Positions 1 through 7,907 of a DNA stretch of 64,000 bases are shown piece after piece. Each line of letters begins with the position of its first letter. Within the stretch, counting starts at the first letter, position 1. Location: positions 29,366 through 93,365 of the forward strand of contig FOCD01000006.1 of assembly GCA_900110015.1 (NCBI GenBank). Reading direction: 5' to 3'. A program made the translations under genes and the position numbers. Source of the stretch: Terribacillus saccharophilus (lineage in GTDB: Bacteria > Bacillota > Bacilli > Bacillales > Amphibacillaceae). The notes beneath the pieces are model-generated. The model saw only the letters and a list, made by a program, of their open reading frames with translations, was not told where the DNA came from and searched no databases.

Positions 1-1758
1 CAGGAAGTGAATTTCCTTATCGGACAATGGAATCTTCAGTCTCTCAATAATCTGATTCACCTCTCGTGGGTCGAATCCAAATAACAGTTTCGTGTAACTG
101 TTACCGACAATCGCTTCCCCCATGCCATTCGGTGCGTTCAACAAGTCTTGTACCTGTTGTGTTGTAACAGTTGCGCCAGCGTTGTATTTCCGGAATCGTT
201 TGTACGCTTGGAAGAAGAAGTCGGCACTTTCCTCATTCTTTAGTAAGAAGTGGAACTCATCACAAAATAGCTCGTCTGATTGGTTCGGGTTACTGGTGAA
301 CAGTTCCCACAGATAGCTAAATGTATTGAGATAAGCAGCCGTCTGCATATCCTTTTCAGTTTGAAGTGGTTTCAGATTAAAGGAAATGATTTTGGCACTC
401 ATATCTACGTTTGTATGTCCATTGAATAACGTACTTGAACCGGACACCATGTCTTCCAGGATGAAGCAATAACGCTCGATAAGCTCGAACTTCTGTAGGT
501 CTATTTCCTTCAATTCCTTCAGTGCCTGAAGAAGGTCGCTAAGTATCGGCCAGTCTTCGTGAAGCATCCCATCCAAGTCTTTCTTCTCCCTGAACTTGCC
601 GTATAACTGCATCGACACGTTGGATATGATGGATAATTGCACCTGATCCATATCCGGCATGTTGACCTTATGGAATCCTTTCAACCGATTGACCTTCTGA
701 CGAATCAAATTATCTACGTCAGTATCACTAAGCACTCTACTCCCTACAAGAACATCATCGTCGTCAGAATCTAATGCTTGGGATAAAATTTCGAATGGAT
801 TCATCCGAGTAGGGCTAGCGCTGGATAAATCTATTACTGTTCCCCCGAACCTTTTCACGTCTTTGGAATACTCATCTTCTGGGTCAATGATATAGATGTT
901 GTCTATGCCTTCTGCAATTTTCTTGTAGATATTGCTCTTCTGATAGGTTGATTTTCCTCCACCAGACGTACCCAGTACAATTTTGTTCCGATTCAAGGTT
1001 CTTCCCTTATCCCGATAATCAATTGCGATATACGAGTTTGTTTCCTTGTTCATCCCCTCGATGGTAGCTGTCGGGGTAAGGTCACAGATTTCGTTATCAT
1101 CAAAGGGAAAGAAGGAGCTCGCACTGACGGTATTTGTCATCGCATACGTATATTCCGGCAGTTTGTTTATGCCTAACGGGAAAGACGAGAAATAAGCATC
1201 GTCATTCCTTCTGTAAGGCGATATACCCTTCAAATTAATCTTAATCAGAACACGATTCAGGCTTTCTTCCAAAGAGCGTAATTCAGCTTCAGAATGGGCT
1301 TGTAAGAGTACATATGTATAAAGGTATATAAAGGCACTCTTCTCATCTAAAGACTGTTCTAACTGCTTCTTAGCCGTCTTCAGTTCCCTCTTTATTTGTT
1401 CTCTCCGGTAGTGATCCAGTGTCTTCAGCAATTCGGCTTCTTTATTCTTTACCGTATCGCTGTAGTGTTTATTCAATACTTCACCATTGGCTGGCTCCAG
1501 GTGTTGTGAAATAGTGATATTTCCCTTCAATCGTTTCAGAGGGGAAAGCCAATTCCCTGTAGGTTCTGAAGGATAGCTAAGAATGACGTATGGTTTGATG
1601 TAGTTCCCACTGGCAGCGATATACTCTCGATTAAGTTCAAAGACAAAAGGATATCGGCTTTCGATAACGTCCCTGTCAATCAACCCTGCGATTTCATTGA
1701 CTTCTTTCACCTTCGGGTCTTCTGATTTTTTTCCTAACAGTGCAGACAATAAATTCAT
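1..1758 (-). CDS. virB4: VirB4-family conjugation ATPase (3' end beyond window)
   Basis: I translated this frame by hand from the ATG at 1758; it stays open to the window edge, so the C-terminus is missing (about 586 residues visible). A Walker A motif LGTSGGGKST lies near residue 264 and a Walker B-like segment ELFCDEFHFLL near residue 500, with a QQVQDLL stretch after it. Order and spacing fit VirB4/TraE/TrsE ATPases, which energise assembly and substrate movement in type IV secretion systems at the inner face of the membrane. A good ribosome site (AAAGGAAGG) precedes the ATG. It is the last visible gene of a long minus-strand transfer operon; the coupling protein and channel genes probably lie to the left. 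Confidence 0.9.
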   Translation of the reverse strand, partial: MNLLSALLGKKSEDPKVKEVNEIAGLIDRDVIESRYPFVFELNREYIAASGNYIKPYVILSYPSEPTGNWLSPLKRLKGNITISQHLEPANGEVLNKHYSDTVKNKEAELLKTLDHYRREQIKRELKTAKKQLEQSLDEKSAFIYLYTYVLLQAHSEAELRSLEESLNRVLIKINLKGISPYRRNDDAYFSSFPLGINKLPEYTYAMTNTVSASSFFPFDDNEICDLTPTATIEGMNKETNSYIAIDYRDKGRTLNRNKIVLGTSGGGKSTYQKSNIYKKIAEGIDNIYIIDPEDEYSKDVKRFGGTVIDLSSASPTRMNPFEILSQALDSDDDDVLVGSRVLSDTDVDNLIRQKVNRLKGFHKVNMPDMDQVQLSIISNVSMQLYGKFREKKDLDGMLHEDWPILSDLLQALKELKEIDLQKFELIERYCFILEDMVSGSSTLFNGHTNVDMSAKIISFNLKPLQTEKDMQTAAYLNTFSYLWELFTSNPNQSDELFCDEFHFLLKNEESADFFFQAYKRFRKYNAGATVTTQQVQDLLNAPNGMGEAIVGNSYTKLLFGFDPREVNQIIERLKIPLSDKEIHFL

Positions 1759-1774
1759 GTTGTTTACCTTCCTT

Positions 1775-1864
1775 TCATACTAGTCCACTATCTTTAAGCA
1801 GTATTTCAAGTTCTTCCTGTGTAACAGGCTTGTAGTTGTTTTCGTTATTTTCATGTGTTGCCAC
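1775..1864 (-). CDS. 29-residue peptide between transfer genes
   Basis: A GTG-started frame encodes about 29 residues (MATHENNENNYKPVTQEEL, then a short helical end). A GGGAG sequence lies a suitable distance upstream. The frame fills the gap between two transfer genes, and its end lies just before the virB4 ribosome site. It is hydrophilic with no motif I know. Tight packing in the operon is the main support; it could instead be leader sequence that couples translation to virB4. Confidence 0.4.
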   Translation of the reverse strand: MATHENNENNYKPVTQEELEILLKDSGLV

Positions 1865-1877
1865 CCTAACCACTCCC

Positions 1878-2474
1878 TTAATGATTGTGATAGATAGAAG
1901 TTTTATAATCTAAGAACTGATGCAAAACGGACAATGCTTCATTCGCACTAAGAACTTCTTGCTGGCTATCATAGGCATTCAATACTTGGTGAATGGCTCG
2001 CATTATCTCTTCTGTTTTCTCCGTCAATTTGTGTTCAGCTTCTTGTAGGTATTCCTGGGTTGGCTTCTTCAGCTTCTCCTTTAGGACGATAAAATGTGCT
2101 TTTACAGCCATACTCAAATCCGTCTCTGTCTTTTGATACTCGTAGAGGTAACTGGCTCGTAACTGTCTTACATGCTCGTTTTCGTCTGGATTATTTGCCG
2201 ACTTGATATGCTGCCACTTCCACCTTCCCAAGTAATCTCCCATCTTAATTGGAATCGTCATAGATACCGTCTGTGGGTGATAGTGAATATTTTGAGCCAA
2301 AAATGCTCCATATTCATCAAAGATAGAATTCTGTTCGTAAAGTGACAGTAAATCAAAGTTCACGCCCTTTACTTTTATCAAGGTGACCAGAGCATGTTCC
2401 TTTAGATAAACAAAGTCCGAATATACGCCCTCAATCGGGCTGATATCATTGAAGGAAATTTCTTTTTCGCTCAA
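1878..2474 (-). CDS. Conjugation protein, small VirB4-N-terminus-like or TrsC/D-like
   Basis: About 198 residues. I prefer the TTG at 2474 because AGGAG lies eight bases upstream; a GTG nine bases earlier overlaps that ribosome site. The first 70 residues (SPIEGVYSDFVYLKEHALVTLI, VKGVNFDLLSLYEQ) resemble the N-terminal region of VirB4-type proteins ('I ... D.V.L....ALVALI.V.G.N..LLS'). The rest is helical and charged, with no P-loop. It sits between the PrgI-like gene and virB4, where many Gram-positive transfer operons carry a split or accessory VirB4-like subunit. The role in the channel is inferred from position; the family call is moderate. Confidence 0.6.
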   Translation of the reverse strand: MSEKEISFNDISPIEGVYSDFVYLKEHALVTLIKVKGVNFDLLSLYEQNSIFDEYGAFLAQNIHYHPQTVSMTIPIKMGDYLGRWKWQHIKSANNPDENEHVRQLRASYLYEYQKTETDLSMAVKAHFIVLKEKLKKPTQEYLQEAEHKLTEKTEEIMRAIHQVLNAYDSQQEVLSANEALSVLHQFLDYKTSIYHNH

Positions 2475-2492
2475 CTCATTCACTCCTAATTA

Positions 2493-2885
2493 CTATTTGA
2501 TTAATGATCTGTCTTTTGGTCTCACAAAGTACATTTTCTTTTTCTTCCGGAAATCCAAGATTTCTTTGATAAAGTCCTTCGCCCGAAGGTTTTCCCGGAA
2601 CTTAACGGGTCTGTAGTTCACATAAAACACTGGAATGACAAGGATGAATACAATCAGAAACGATTTTATAAACCAAAAGAACGTTGAACTGTACGGAGGG
2701 ATAAAGGCAATGCCACCCGAAAGTAAAAGGGATGGAAGAACAAACAGAGCCAGTTCTTTAAAGGTCATGTTCATAAAGATTTTGTATTGGTTATCAACGT
2801 TTTTTGGAAAGAACCATTTCCGACCTTTTCTAGTATCTGAGACAATCAATTCCAGTAATGCTTGTTTGATTTGATCCTGATCCAT
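2493..2885 (-). CDS. PrgI/TcpE-like small membrane conjugation protein
   Basis: 130 residues starting at an ATG with AAAGGAGC upstream. A basic, amphipathic N-terminus (residues 1-40) is followed by two membrane segments (about 44-62 and 68-87) and a basic cytoplasmic tail with FRKKKKMYFV. Size and topology match the PrgI/TcpE-like proteins coded just before VirB4 in Gram-positive type IV secretion operons. Such proteins are membrane partners of the channel. It lies 18 bases from the next gene, so co-transcription is likely. Confidence 0.65.
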   Translation of the reverse strand: MDQDQIKQALLELIVSDTRKGRKWFFPKNVDNQYKIFMNMTFKELALFVLPSLLLSGGIAFIPPYSSTFFWFIKSFLIVFILVIPVFYVNYRPVKFRENLRAKDFIKEILDFRKKKKMYFVRPKDRSLIK

Positions 2886-2910
2886 TGTTCATGCTCCTTT
2901 CTAATAGAAA

Positions 2911-2938
2911 AAAGAGAAAGCAATGAAGCTTTCTCTTT
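2911..2938 (-). terminator. Hairpin terminator/attenuator inside the transfer operon
   Basis: Inverted repeat AAAGAGAAAGC / GCTTTCTCTTT with a 6-base loop. Read on the minus strand it is followed by a T-run. It lies just after the VirB2-like gene and may reduce transcription into the PrgI-like and virB4 genes, giving excess pilin. Confidence 0.6.
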
Positions 2939-2947
2939 AGTGACTAA

Positions 2948-3394
2948 TTATTTGAATAGACCGTAGATCCAAGGAAGAAGCCAAATAACAGCAGCTGCTG
3001 CACCTACTGCCAATAAAACGCCACCCAAGCTCTTCCACATTTCATTTTTTACATGTGGGTCATCAATGCCAGGAAGGTGCTTAATGATGATTTTTAATGC
3101 AGCCACGATACCAACCACAACCACAATCCCTGTAAGAACAGTCTGAATTGATTTGACTCCAGTATTAATTCTCTTTGTAATATTTGCATCAGACTCTGCA
3201 AAGGAGATATCAGGAACAATTAAGAATAAACCAGCTGTGAATGCTAACATACCAGCCGTTTTCAGATAAGGCATGAATTTCTTGAATCTTGTAAGATTCA
3301 TTTTGTTAAACTTCTCAATTAGTGGATTGAGCATTGCCACAATTAAGGCGAAAGCCTTGATAACTTGCATTTCAAATTTATTTACTAATAACAT
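2948..3394 (-). CDS. VirB2/TrbC (CagC-like) pilin-type membrane protein
   Basis: 148 residues from the ATG at 3394, which has AAAGGGGAAG eight bases upstream; an earlier in-frame start lacks this. The protein has a long N-terminal hydrophilic part, a hydrophobic signal-like segment ending in a SFA-ES type cleavage region (about residues 48-68), then two membrane segments (VLTGIVVVVGIVAALKIII and LGGVLLAVGAAAAVIWLLP). This is the layout of TrbC/VirB2-type pilins, which form the extracellular pilus or a membrane ring. It is separated from downstream transfer genes by a hairpin. Confidence 0.7.
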   Translation of the reverse strand: MLLVNKFEMQVIKAFALIVAMLNPLIEKFNKMNLTRFKKFMPYLKTAGMLAFTAGLFLIVPDISFAESDANITKRINTGVKSIQTVLTGIVVVVGIVAALKIIIKHLPGIDDPHVKNEMWKSLGGVLLAVGAAAAVIWLLPWIYGLFK

Positions 3395-3448
3395 CGTTTC
3401 TTCCCCTTTAAAAACAAACACCTCTGGGAGTGCTTGCTTCCTCTTTTT

Positions 3449-5320
3449 TTATAAATCTAACGATTCTTCTTTTACTTTCGGCTTTTTGGCAGCCACAATT
3501 TCTGCTGGTGCCTCTTTTGCCTGATTCGACTGTTGAACGCCTCCGAGTTCGTTCCGAATGGCGTCATATACGTCTGGATTTGTTGACCTCAACACTTTGA
3601 TGAAAGTTTTTAAACCCTCATTTTGTTTTGTTAGATCATGAGCATCCAGTTGTTTGTTCTGTACAGGCTTCTCAGGAGCTTCTTTTCTATCAGTAAGAAG
3701 TAATTCCATTTTCTTCGGCTCCGGTGCTTCCTGTACCTTTTCCTGTGCTGGTGGAGTCGGACGAAGTTCCTTCAGGTTGAAGGTATCCACCTCATTGACA
3801 CCACTTACGCTGTTCTTTTGATCCAAGAAGTGAAATGCCAAGTTGCCTTCCCCCGTCTTCAAGTCCACTTTGACTTCATGGAAGTTAGTGGAGCTTTCTT
3901 TCGGGAATAACCTCATTGTAAGTACATTTCCCTTCACTTTTACGCTTTCCTTGTCGGTGTACAGGTTAGCGTGATCTGGCTTCAACTTTTCGATATAAGG
4001 CTTGAGTATGTCGGTGGCTTCCTTCTCTGTCATCGCAGGTTCCACTATCTCCAATTGCTCCTGTGCTTTCTCTGGTGCCTCTTGTGCTACGACTAGTTCT
4101 GTTTTTTCAAGTTCACCAAGCATCTTTGTTGCTTCCACTTGTTGCACCTGTCGGGCTTCACGTACCTCATGCAGGTTGAAGCTTTCCAGGTAATCCTTTT
4201 CACTTCGATGTTCTCCCTGATATTCGAACTCCAATCGACTCTCACCTGAATTCAAATCGACTGTCGCTATGTGCTGACCTGAACCTTGTTGTGGACGGAA
4301 CTTCATGGTCAACTTATCGTCTCGAAGGGAAAGGCTTTCCTCCCCACCAATCTCGCTACGAAGATCCTTGTGATTATCCATATATGACTTTACTAATGAT
4401 TCAGCTTCACGCTTTGAGAAGGTAGTAGTTTTTTCTTCAACTGATACCGGAGCCTTACCAAGAGCCTTTTCTTTGTCGATAATCCGATATCGCACATCTA
4501 AGCTATCCGTGACATGCTTGAGCTTATTGTTCACGTTTTGAACACGTGATGCGATGGCATTATGAACGTCGATTTTCACGCCAAGCACTTTGTTCTCAAT
4601 GCCTGTCTTCACGTCATTCACTTTGTTTTGGATACTGGTACGTGCTTGGTCTTTCATACCGACAAACAATTGCTTCAGACTGTCTTTCAGATCGGCAAAG
4701 ATCCGTGTTACTTTATCTTTCAGTTTTACCTCTAATAGAGGAAGTTCTTTGGCAGACGCTTGTGATACTCTATCTGAGAAGTCATCCAGAAGCTTGGATA
4801 CCTTATCGAAATGTAAGTTCAGTAAAGCCGTTACTTCAGCTCTGCTGACAAAGCTTTCATCCTGGTTGCCAAGCATGTCTTGGACTTCTTTCATTTCCTG
4901 CTTGATGGTGGCAGCTATCGGATGTTCAGGCCTGTATTCCCTGGATGAAAGAATGTTTTCATTCTCCTTCATTGCCAGTTCCTTTTGTTGATTGTAGTAG
5001 TCTGACGCTTTGGCATAATCAATGTCAAAATCGTCTTTTGCATCCAACAATAGTTCGGCTGCACTGAATGGCGGGTTGTCTTCTCTATCGAGGTAAGTCA
5101 GATATGTCTTACCTGTAAAGCTAATGTCACCATCTTTGTCGATTTGATTGTGCTTGCCATTGGGTGTAACAATCCCGGATGAATAATGGTTAGTATCACC
5201 TTCAAAGGCTTTGTCACCCGACTGGATCAGTTCACGTGCTGCAAGTTGCTGGTATTTGATATTCTCCATACCCTTCATGAAGTTCTCCATTGAAGGAATA
5301 TCATAAAGCTTCTTCGCCAT
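3449..5320 (-). CDS. Large coiled-coil protein in transfer operon, unknown function
   Basis: 623 residues. The ATG at 5320 has GAGGAGG seven bases upstream, so I use it rather than an earlier in-frame start. The N-terminus (KKLYDIPSMENFMKGMENI) is hydrophilic. Residues about 150-290 form a long helical region (KQEMKEVQDML, ARTSIQNKVNDVKTGIENKV). Two related beta-type segments follow (ESLVKSYMDNHKDLR ... LSLRDDKLTMKFRP ... ATVDLNSGESRLEFEY and ATDILKPYIEKLKPDHANLY ... KGNVLTMRLFP ... VKVDLKTGEGNLAFHF), so the C-terminal half holds an internal duplication. No signal peptide or membrane segment is seen. Between pilin genes and VirB2 it may be a cytoplasmic scaffold; the function is unknown. Confidence 0.75.
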   Translation of the reverse strand: MAKKLYDIPSMENFMKGMENIKYQQLAARELIQSGDKAFEGDTNHYSSGIVTPNGKHNQIDKDGDISFTGKTYLTYLDREDNPPFSAAELLLDAKDDFDIDYAKASDYYNQQKELAMKENENILSSREYRPEHPIAATIKQEMKEVQDMLGNQDESFVSRAEVTALLNLHFDKVSKLLDDFSDRVSQASAKELPLLEVKLKDKVTRIFADLKDSLKQLFVGMKDQARTSIQNKVNDVKTGIENKVLGVKIDVHNAIASRVQNVNNKLKHVTDSLDVRYRIIDKEKALGKAPVSVEEKTTTFSKREAESLVKSYMDNHKDLRSEIGGEESLSLRDDKLTMKFRPQQGSGQHIATVDLNSGESRLEFEYQGEHRSEKDYLESFNLHEVREARQVQQVEATKMLGELEKTELVVAQEAPEKAQEQLEIVEPAMTEKEATDILKPYIEKLKPDHANLYTDKESVKVKGNVLTMRLFPKESSTNFHEVKVDLKTGEGNLAFHFLDQKNSVSGVNEVDTFNLKELRPTPPAQEKVQEAPEPKKMELLLTDRKEAPEKPVQNKQLDAHDLTKQNEGLKTFIKVLRSTNPDVYDAIRNELGGVQQSNQAKEAPAEIVAAKKPKVKEESLDL

Positions 5321-5390
5321 TCTCACCCTCCTCAAACTAAAAAGGACACCGATTAGATGTCCTTGCCAGTAGTGCTATTTTCAAAGTTTA

Positions 5391-5546
5391 TTACTTACCA
5401 ATAGTAGCGATTTTGTTGTTCATCACGTCAATTAGGGATTGGAATACTTCCGGCAAGGCTATGTACAACAAAGAACCGATTGCCACACCAATAATCAAGG
5501 AGTAAATCCCATTAATACTACGGTCGGAGTTAGCTTCAAAGCTCAT
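5391..5546 (-). CDS. Flp-like small pilin, copy 2
   Basis: 51 residues, ATG at 5546 behind AAGGAGGTGAG. Sequence: short polar start (MSFEANSDRSINGIY), one hydrophobic segment (SLIIGVAIGSLLYIALPEVF) and a short amphipathic tail ending KIATIGK. It is about 92 percent identical to the next upstream gene and is clearly a tandem duplicate. Size, single membrane helix and position beside CpaF/TadB/TadC homologues fit an Flp/Tad pilin subunit. Unlike classic Flp prepilins it has almost no leader and I see no prepilin peptidase in the window, so processing is uncertain. Confidence 0.7.
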   Translation of the reverse strand: MSFEANSDRSINGIYSLIIGVAIGSLLYIALPEVFQSLIDVMNNKIATIGK

Positions 5547-5578
5547 CTTCTCACCTCCTTATCGAGATAGTAAATAGA

Positions 5579-5734
5579 TTACTTACCGATGGAATCGATC
5601 TTCGTGTTCATAACATCAATTAAGGATTGGAATACTTCCGGCAAGGCTACATACAACAAAGAACCAATTGCCACACCAATGATTAGGGAGTAAATCCCGT
5701 TAATACTACGGTCGGAGTTAGCTTCGAAACTCAT
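5579..5734 (-). CDS. Flp-like small pilin, copy 1
   Basis: 51 residues, ATG at 5734 behind AAGGAGGTGAGAG. It differs from the downstream copy only near the C-terminus (LYVALPEVF, MNTKIDSIGK against LYIALPEVF, MNNKIATIGK). At DNA level the two copies share long identical runs, including their upstream ribosome sites, so the duplication is recent or kept by conversion. The likely role is the major subunit of a Tad-type filament or an inner platform component. Confidence 0.7.
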   Translation of the reverse strand: MSFEANSDRSINGIYSLIIGVAIGSLLYVALPEVFQSLIDVMNTKIDSIGK

Positions 5735-5808
5735 AATCTCTCACCTCCTTGAAATGAAATATCTATAGAAGGAAAATGATGCCTAAAGCTCACACCATCT
5801 TCTGCATC

Positions 5809-5946
5809 TTATCTTGTAATAGCTCTATAGCTAGTAATGACTACATCCTTCACAGCATCCATGTAATTGAAGGAAATAGCCAGCACAGAAGCCATAATTG
5901 CTACACCGAATATAAACAACATGTTTTTCGTGCCACTGCTCACCAT
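5809..5946 (-). CDS. 45-residue pilin-like membrane peptide
   Basis: The ATG at 5946 overlaps the ribosome site region of the preceding gene's end (GAGGTGAT then ATG). The product is MVSSGTKN, a hydrophobic helix (MLFIFGVAIMASVLAISF), then a short tail (NYMDAVKDVVITSYRAITR). It resembles the neighbouring 51-residue pilins in size and topology but not in sequence. It is probably a minor pilin or pseudopilin of the Tad module. The start lies one base after the preceding stop, so translation is coupled. Confidence 0.6.
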   Translation of the reverse strand: MVSSGTKNMLFIFGVAIMASVLAISFNYMDAVKDVVITSYRAITR

Positions 5947-5947
5947 A

Positions 5948-6313
5948 TCACCTCACTAAGCTCGTCGTGGTTCCCTGCTTGAGTGTTAGTTGATTCGGTA
6001 AGTCCATAAAGTAGACTTTCACAGTACCTTGAATCTCGTAATCAATTGGTGTGCCGTATGGCTGTTGACCAGTGCTGGATAAGCCCGTGACATTGTATCT
6101 GCCCTCGTAATATTTATCCGAGTAGGCTTCTATGTTCGATGCTGCCTCTTCTGTGAAACCACCGTTTTTCTCTATCTGACCATCCACGTAATTCTTGAAA
6201 TCTACCGTTTGGACATTCTGTATTCCAAAAAGGAAGAACCCCAGGAGAAAGAAGATGACCAGCATAAAAATGATCTGAAGCGTAAACGCTCCGGAAGCGT
6301 CTTCTACGTGCAT
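5948..6313 (-). CDS. TadE-like pseudopilin
   Basis: 121 residues, ATG at 6313 behind AAAGGGGGGAATTACG. The N-terminus HVEDASGAFTLQIIFMLVIF has the E-plus-hydrophobic-helix layout of TadE/DUF4320-type pseudopilins. A soluble domain of about 80 residues follows, predicted outside (GRYNVTGLSSTG, VKVYFMDLPNQLTL). It lies between TadC and the pilin-like peptides. A minor pilin role is inferred from architecture and context. Confidence 0.6.
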   Translation of the reverse strand: MHVEDASGAFTLQIIFMLVIFFLLGFFLFGIQNVQTVDFKNYVDGQIEKNGGFTEEAASNIEAYSDKYYEGRYNVTGLSSTGQQPYGTPIDYEIQGTVKVYFMDLPNQLTLKQGTTTSLVR

Positions 6314-6329
6314 CGTAATTCCCCCCTTT

Positions 6330-7085
6330 TTACAGTAGACTCATATTATTGGTGAACACATACACGACAACGCCAATCATAAACCCAAACATTGGAATGA
6401 TGTTGAGCATCGTCAGTTTTGTCGGGAAGTAGTAGAAATCCCTTTCCTTCTTCTGACGAATCTCGTGGATGCCTCGAATCATTTCATTTCTGGCTTTCTC
6501 ACTCAACTCATCAATTACCGAGTTGTCATGCGTATGATTCTTAAAGTTGTATAAAGCCGTCATGAAGGTCAATGCCGAGTCCGTTCCCCCTGCTGCATTG
6601 TTCGCAAACGTTAGGAATGGCCTGACGGATTCGGGATCTTCTGTTATCTCGATGATTAATCGCTGTAAGTTTCTCCTGAACTCGCCTTCTTCCAAACGGG
6701 AAAGAATCTTCTTGAATACCACAAACATCGAGTCGCTTTTCCCATCGCCTGTGAGGTAACTCACGACTAGCCTTTGGAAACTGAACCAAGATATTTGCTT
6801 ATCATATAAAAGGTCTTGGTATTCTTTCTTTTCCTTCGTATAGGCGCTTCTCCACTGTAAAACAAAGAAGATAGTTGCCAGGAAAGCCAACCAAGGACTA
6901 ATGAAAATGGCTGGTATAACGGCTGCTAGGGAAGCTATTAGGGCATTCCGGAATCGTTTCTTCTGAAAGACTTGAAACTCATATTCGCCATACCCTGACT
7001 TCTCTACCATTTCAAACAAATCGGGCTCAGCTACTAAGTGCCAAAACCCTTTCTTTTCGGATTTTATCTCGACTACCTCTTCCAT
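6330..7085 (-). CDS. tadC: TadC-like inner-membrane platform protein
   Basis: 251 residues, ATG at 7085 behind GGAGGTGAAAAT. The first 12 or so codons overlap the end of tadB, a sign of translational coupling. Two membrane segments near residues 48-80 (IASLAAVIPAIFISPWLAFL...) precede a helical cytoplasmic domain with FRRNLQRLIIEITEDPESVRPFLTF-type T2SSF features, and one C-terminal segment (MLNIIPMFGFMIGVVVYVF) ends the protein. TadB and TadC together form the platform on which the CpaF-type ATPase drives filament assembly. Confidence 0.7.
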   Translation of the reverse strand: MEEVVEIKSEKKGFWHLVAEPDLFEMVEKSGYGEYEFQVFQKKRFRNALIASLAAVIPAIFISPWLAFLATIFFVLQWRSAYTKEKKEYQDLLYDKQISWFSFQRLVVSYLTGDGKSDSMFVVFKKILSRLEEGEFRRNLQRLIIEITEDPESVRPFLTFANNAAGGTDSALTFMTALYNFKNHTHDNSVIDELSEKARNEMIRGIHEIRQKKERDFYYFPTKLTMLNIIPMFGFMIGVVVYVFTNNMSLL

Positions 7086-7903
7086 ATTTTCACCTCCATC
7101 ACTTCATCATCTACCAGCTTCTTCCGGAAGGAATGGAAATACACAAACGATAGTATAAGGAGAATGATGGAACTAGCCCATCCTATCGGGTTGTGCCCGT
7201 AATACAGAAGATATCCATCGAAACCGAAGGCAAAAGTCAGAATCGCAATGATGCCAACGGTATATCCGACTGTGATTTTGTATTGTCTGACGGCTCCTTG
7301 TTTGTTGTTCATGAAGATGCTCGTCTGTTCCATCACGTCATTATGCCAAGATTTCAAATCTTTCAATTTCTTGATGTCTGTTCGTCCCTCTAAACTTGCT
7401 GTAATCAGGTTGTCCAGGAATAAACTGAAGACAAAATCTCGTTTGTACTTGGTTGCCATCCGGTCGAATGCAGCCTGTACCTTAGATGGCGTGGCATCCA
7501 TCAATTCGACGATTAGATAATCCAAGTCACGCTTGAACTCTCCGTCTGCCACGATGTCTTGTGCACACCATTTCAGTGCCGAAACAACCGTTTCATTCGG
7601 ATTGGTTAACAGCTGCGTCATGTTGTTCACGAAACGATTTCGCTGTATTCTGGCTCGTTGGTGATACACCCGTTGGACGTTGTGCTTCATTAGGACAATA
7701 TAGCCGTAAGCGAGTCCGACCAATCCCCCTATGATGGCAAGCCACCAATAATAAAAGAGAATCATGACCCCAACAAAACCAACCATAAAAGGAACAACTA
7801 GGGCTATGAAGATGTCTTTCTTTAATAGTGGATCTCCATAAGCTGATTTGTAGGCGTTCATCTGGTCAATCGTCATGATGGTTTGTTTTCCTAAACCTAA
7901 CAC
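7073..7903 (-). CDS. tadB: TadB-like inner-membrane platform protein
   Basis: 276 residues from a GTG at 7903 with GGGGTGA upstream. Membrane pair at about residues 34-75, then a helical cytoplasmic segment (NNMTQLLTNPNETVVSALKWC, LDYLIVELMDATPSKVQAAFD) typical of T2SSF/TadB proteins, then two more membrane segments near 212-260. It starts 4 bases after the ATPase gene ends and overlaps tadC, so ATPase-tadB-tadC form one translational unit. Confidence 0.7.
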   Translation of the reverse strand: MLGLGKQTIMTIDQMNAYKSAYGDPLLKKDIFIALVVPFMVGFVGVMILFYYWWLAIIGGLVGLAYGYIVLMKHNVQRVYHQRARIQRNRFVNNMTQLLTNPNETVVSALKWCAQDIVADGEFKRDLDYLIVELMDATPSKVQAAFDRMATKYKRDFVFSLFLDNLITASLEGRTDIKKLKDLKSWHNDVMEQTSIFMNNKQGAVRQYKITVGYTVGIIAILTFAFGFDGYLLYYGHNPIGWASSIILLILSFVYFHSFRKKLVDDEVMEVKIWKR

Positions 7904-7907
7904 GTCG

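Noticed and set aside
5776..5982. 68-codon plus-strand frame
   Set aside because: Opposite the 45-residue pilin-like gene, which has coupled translation and a membrane helix; no ribosome site for this frame.
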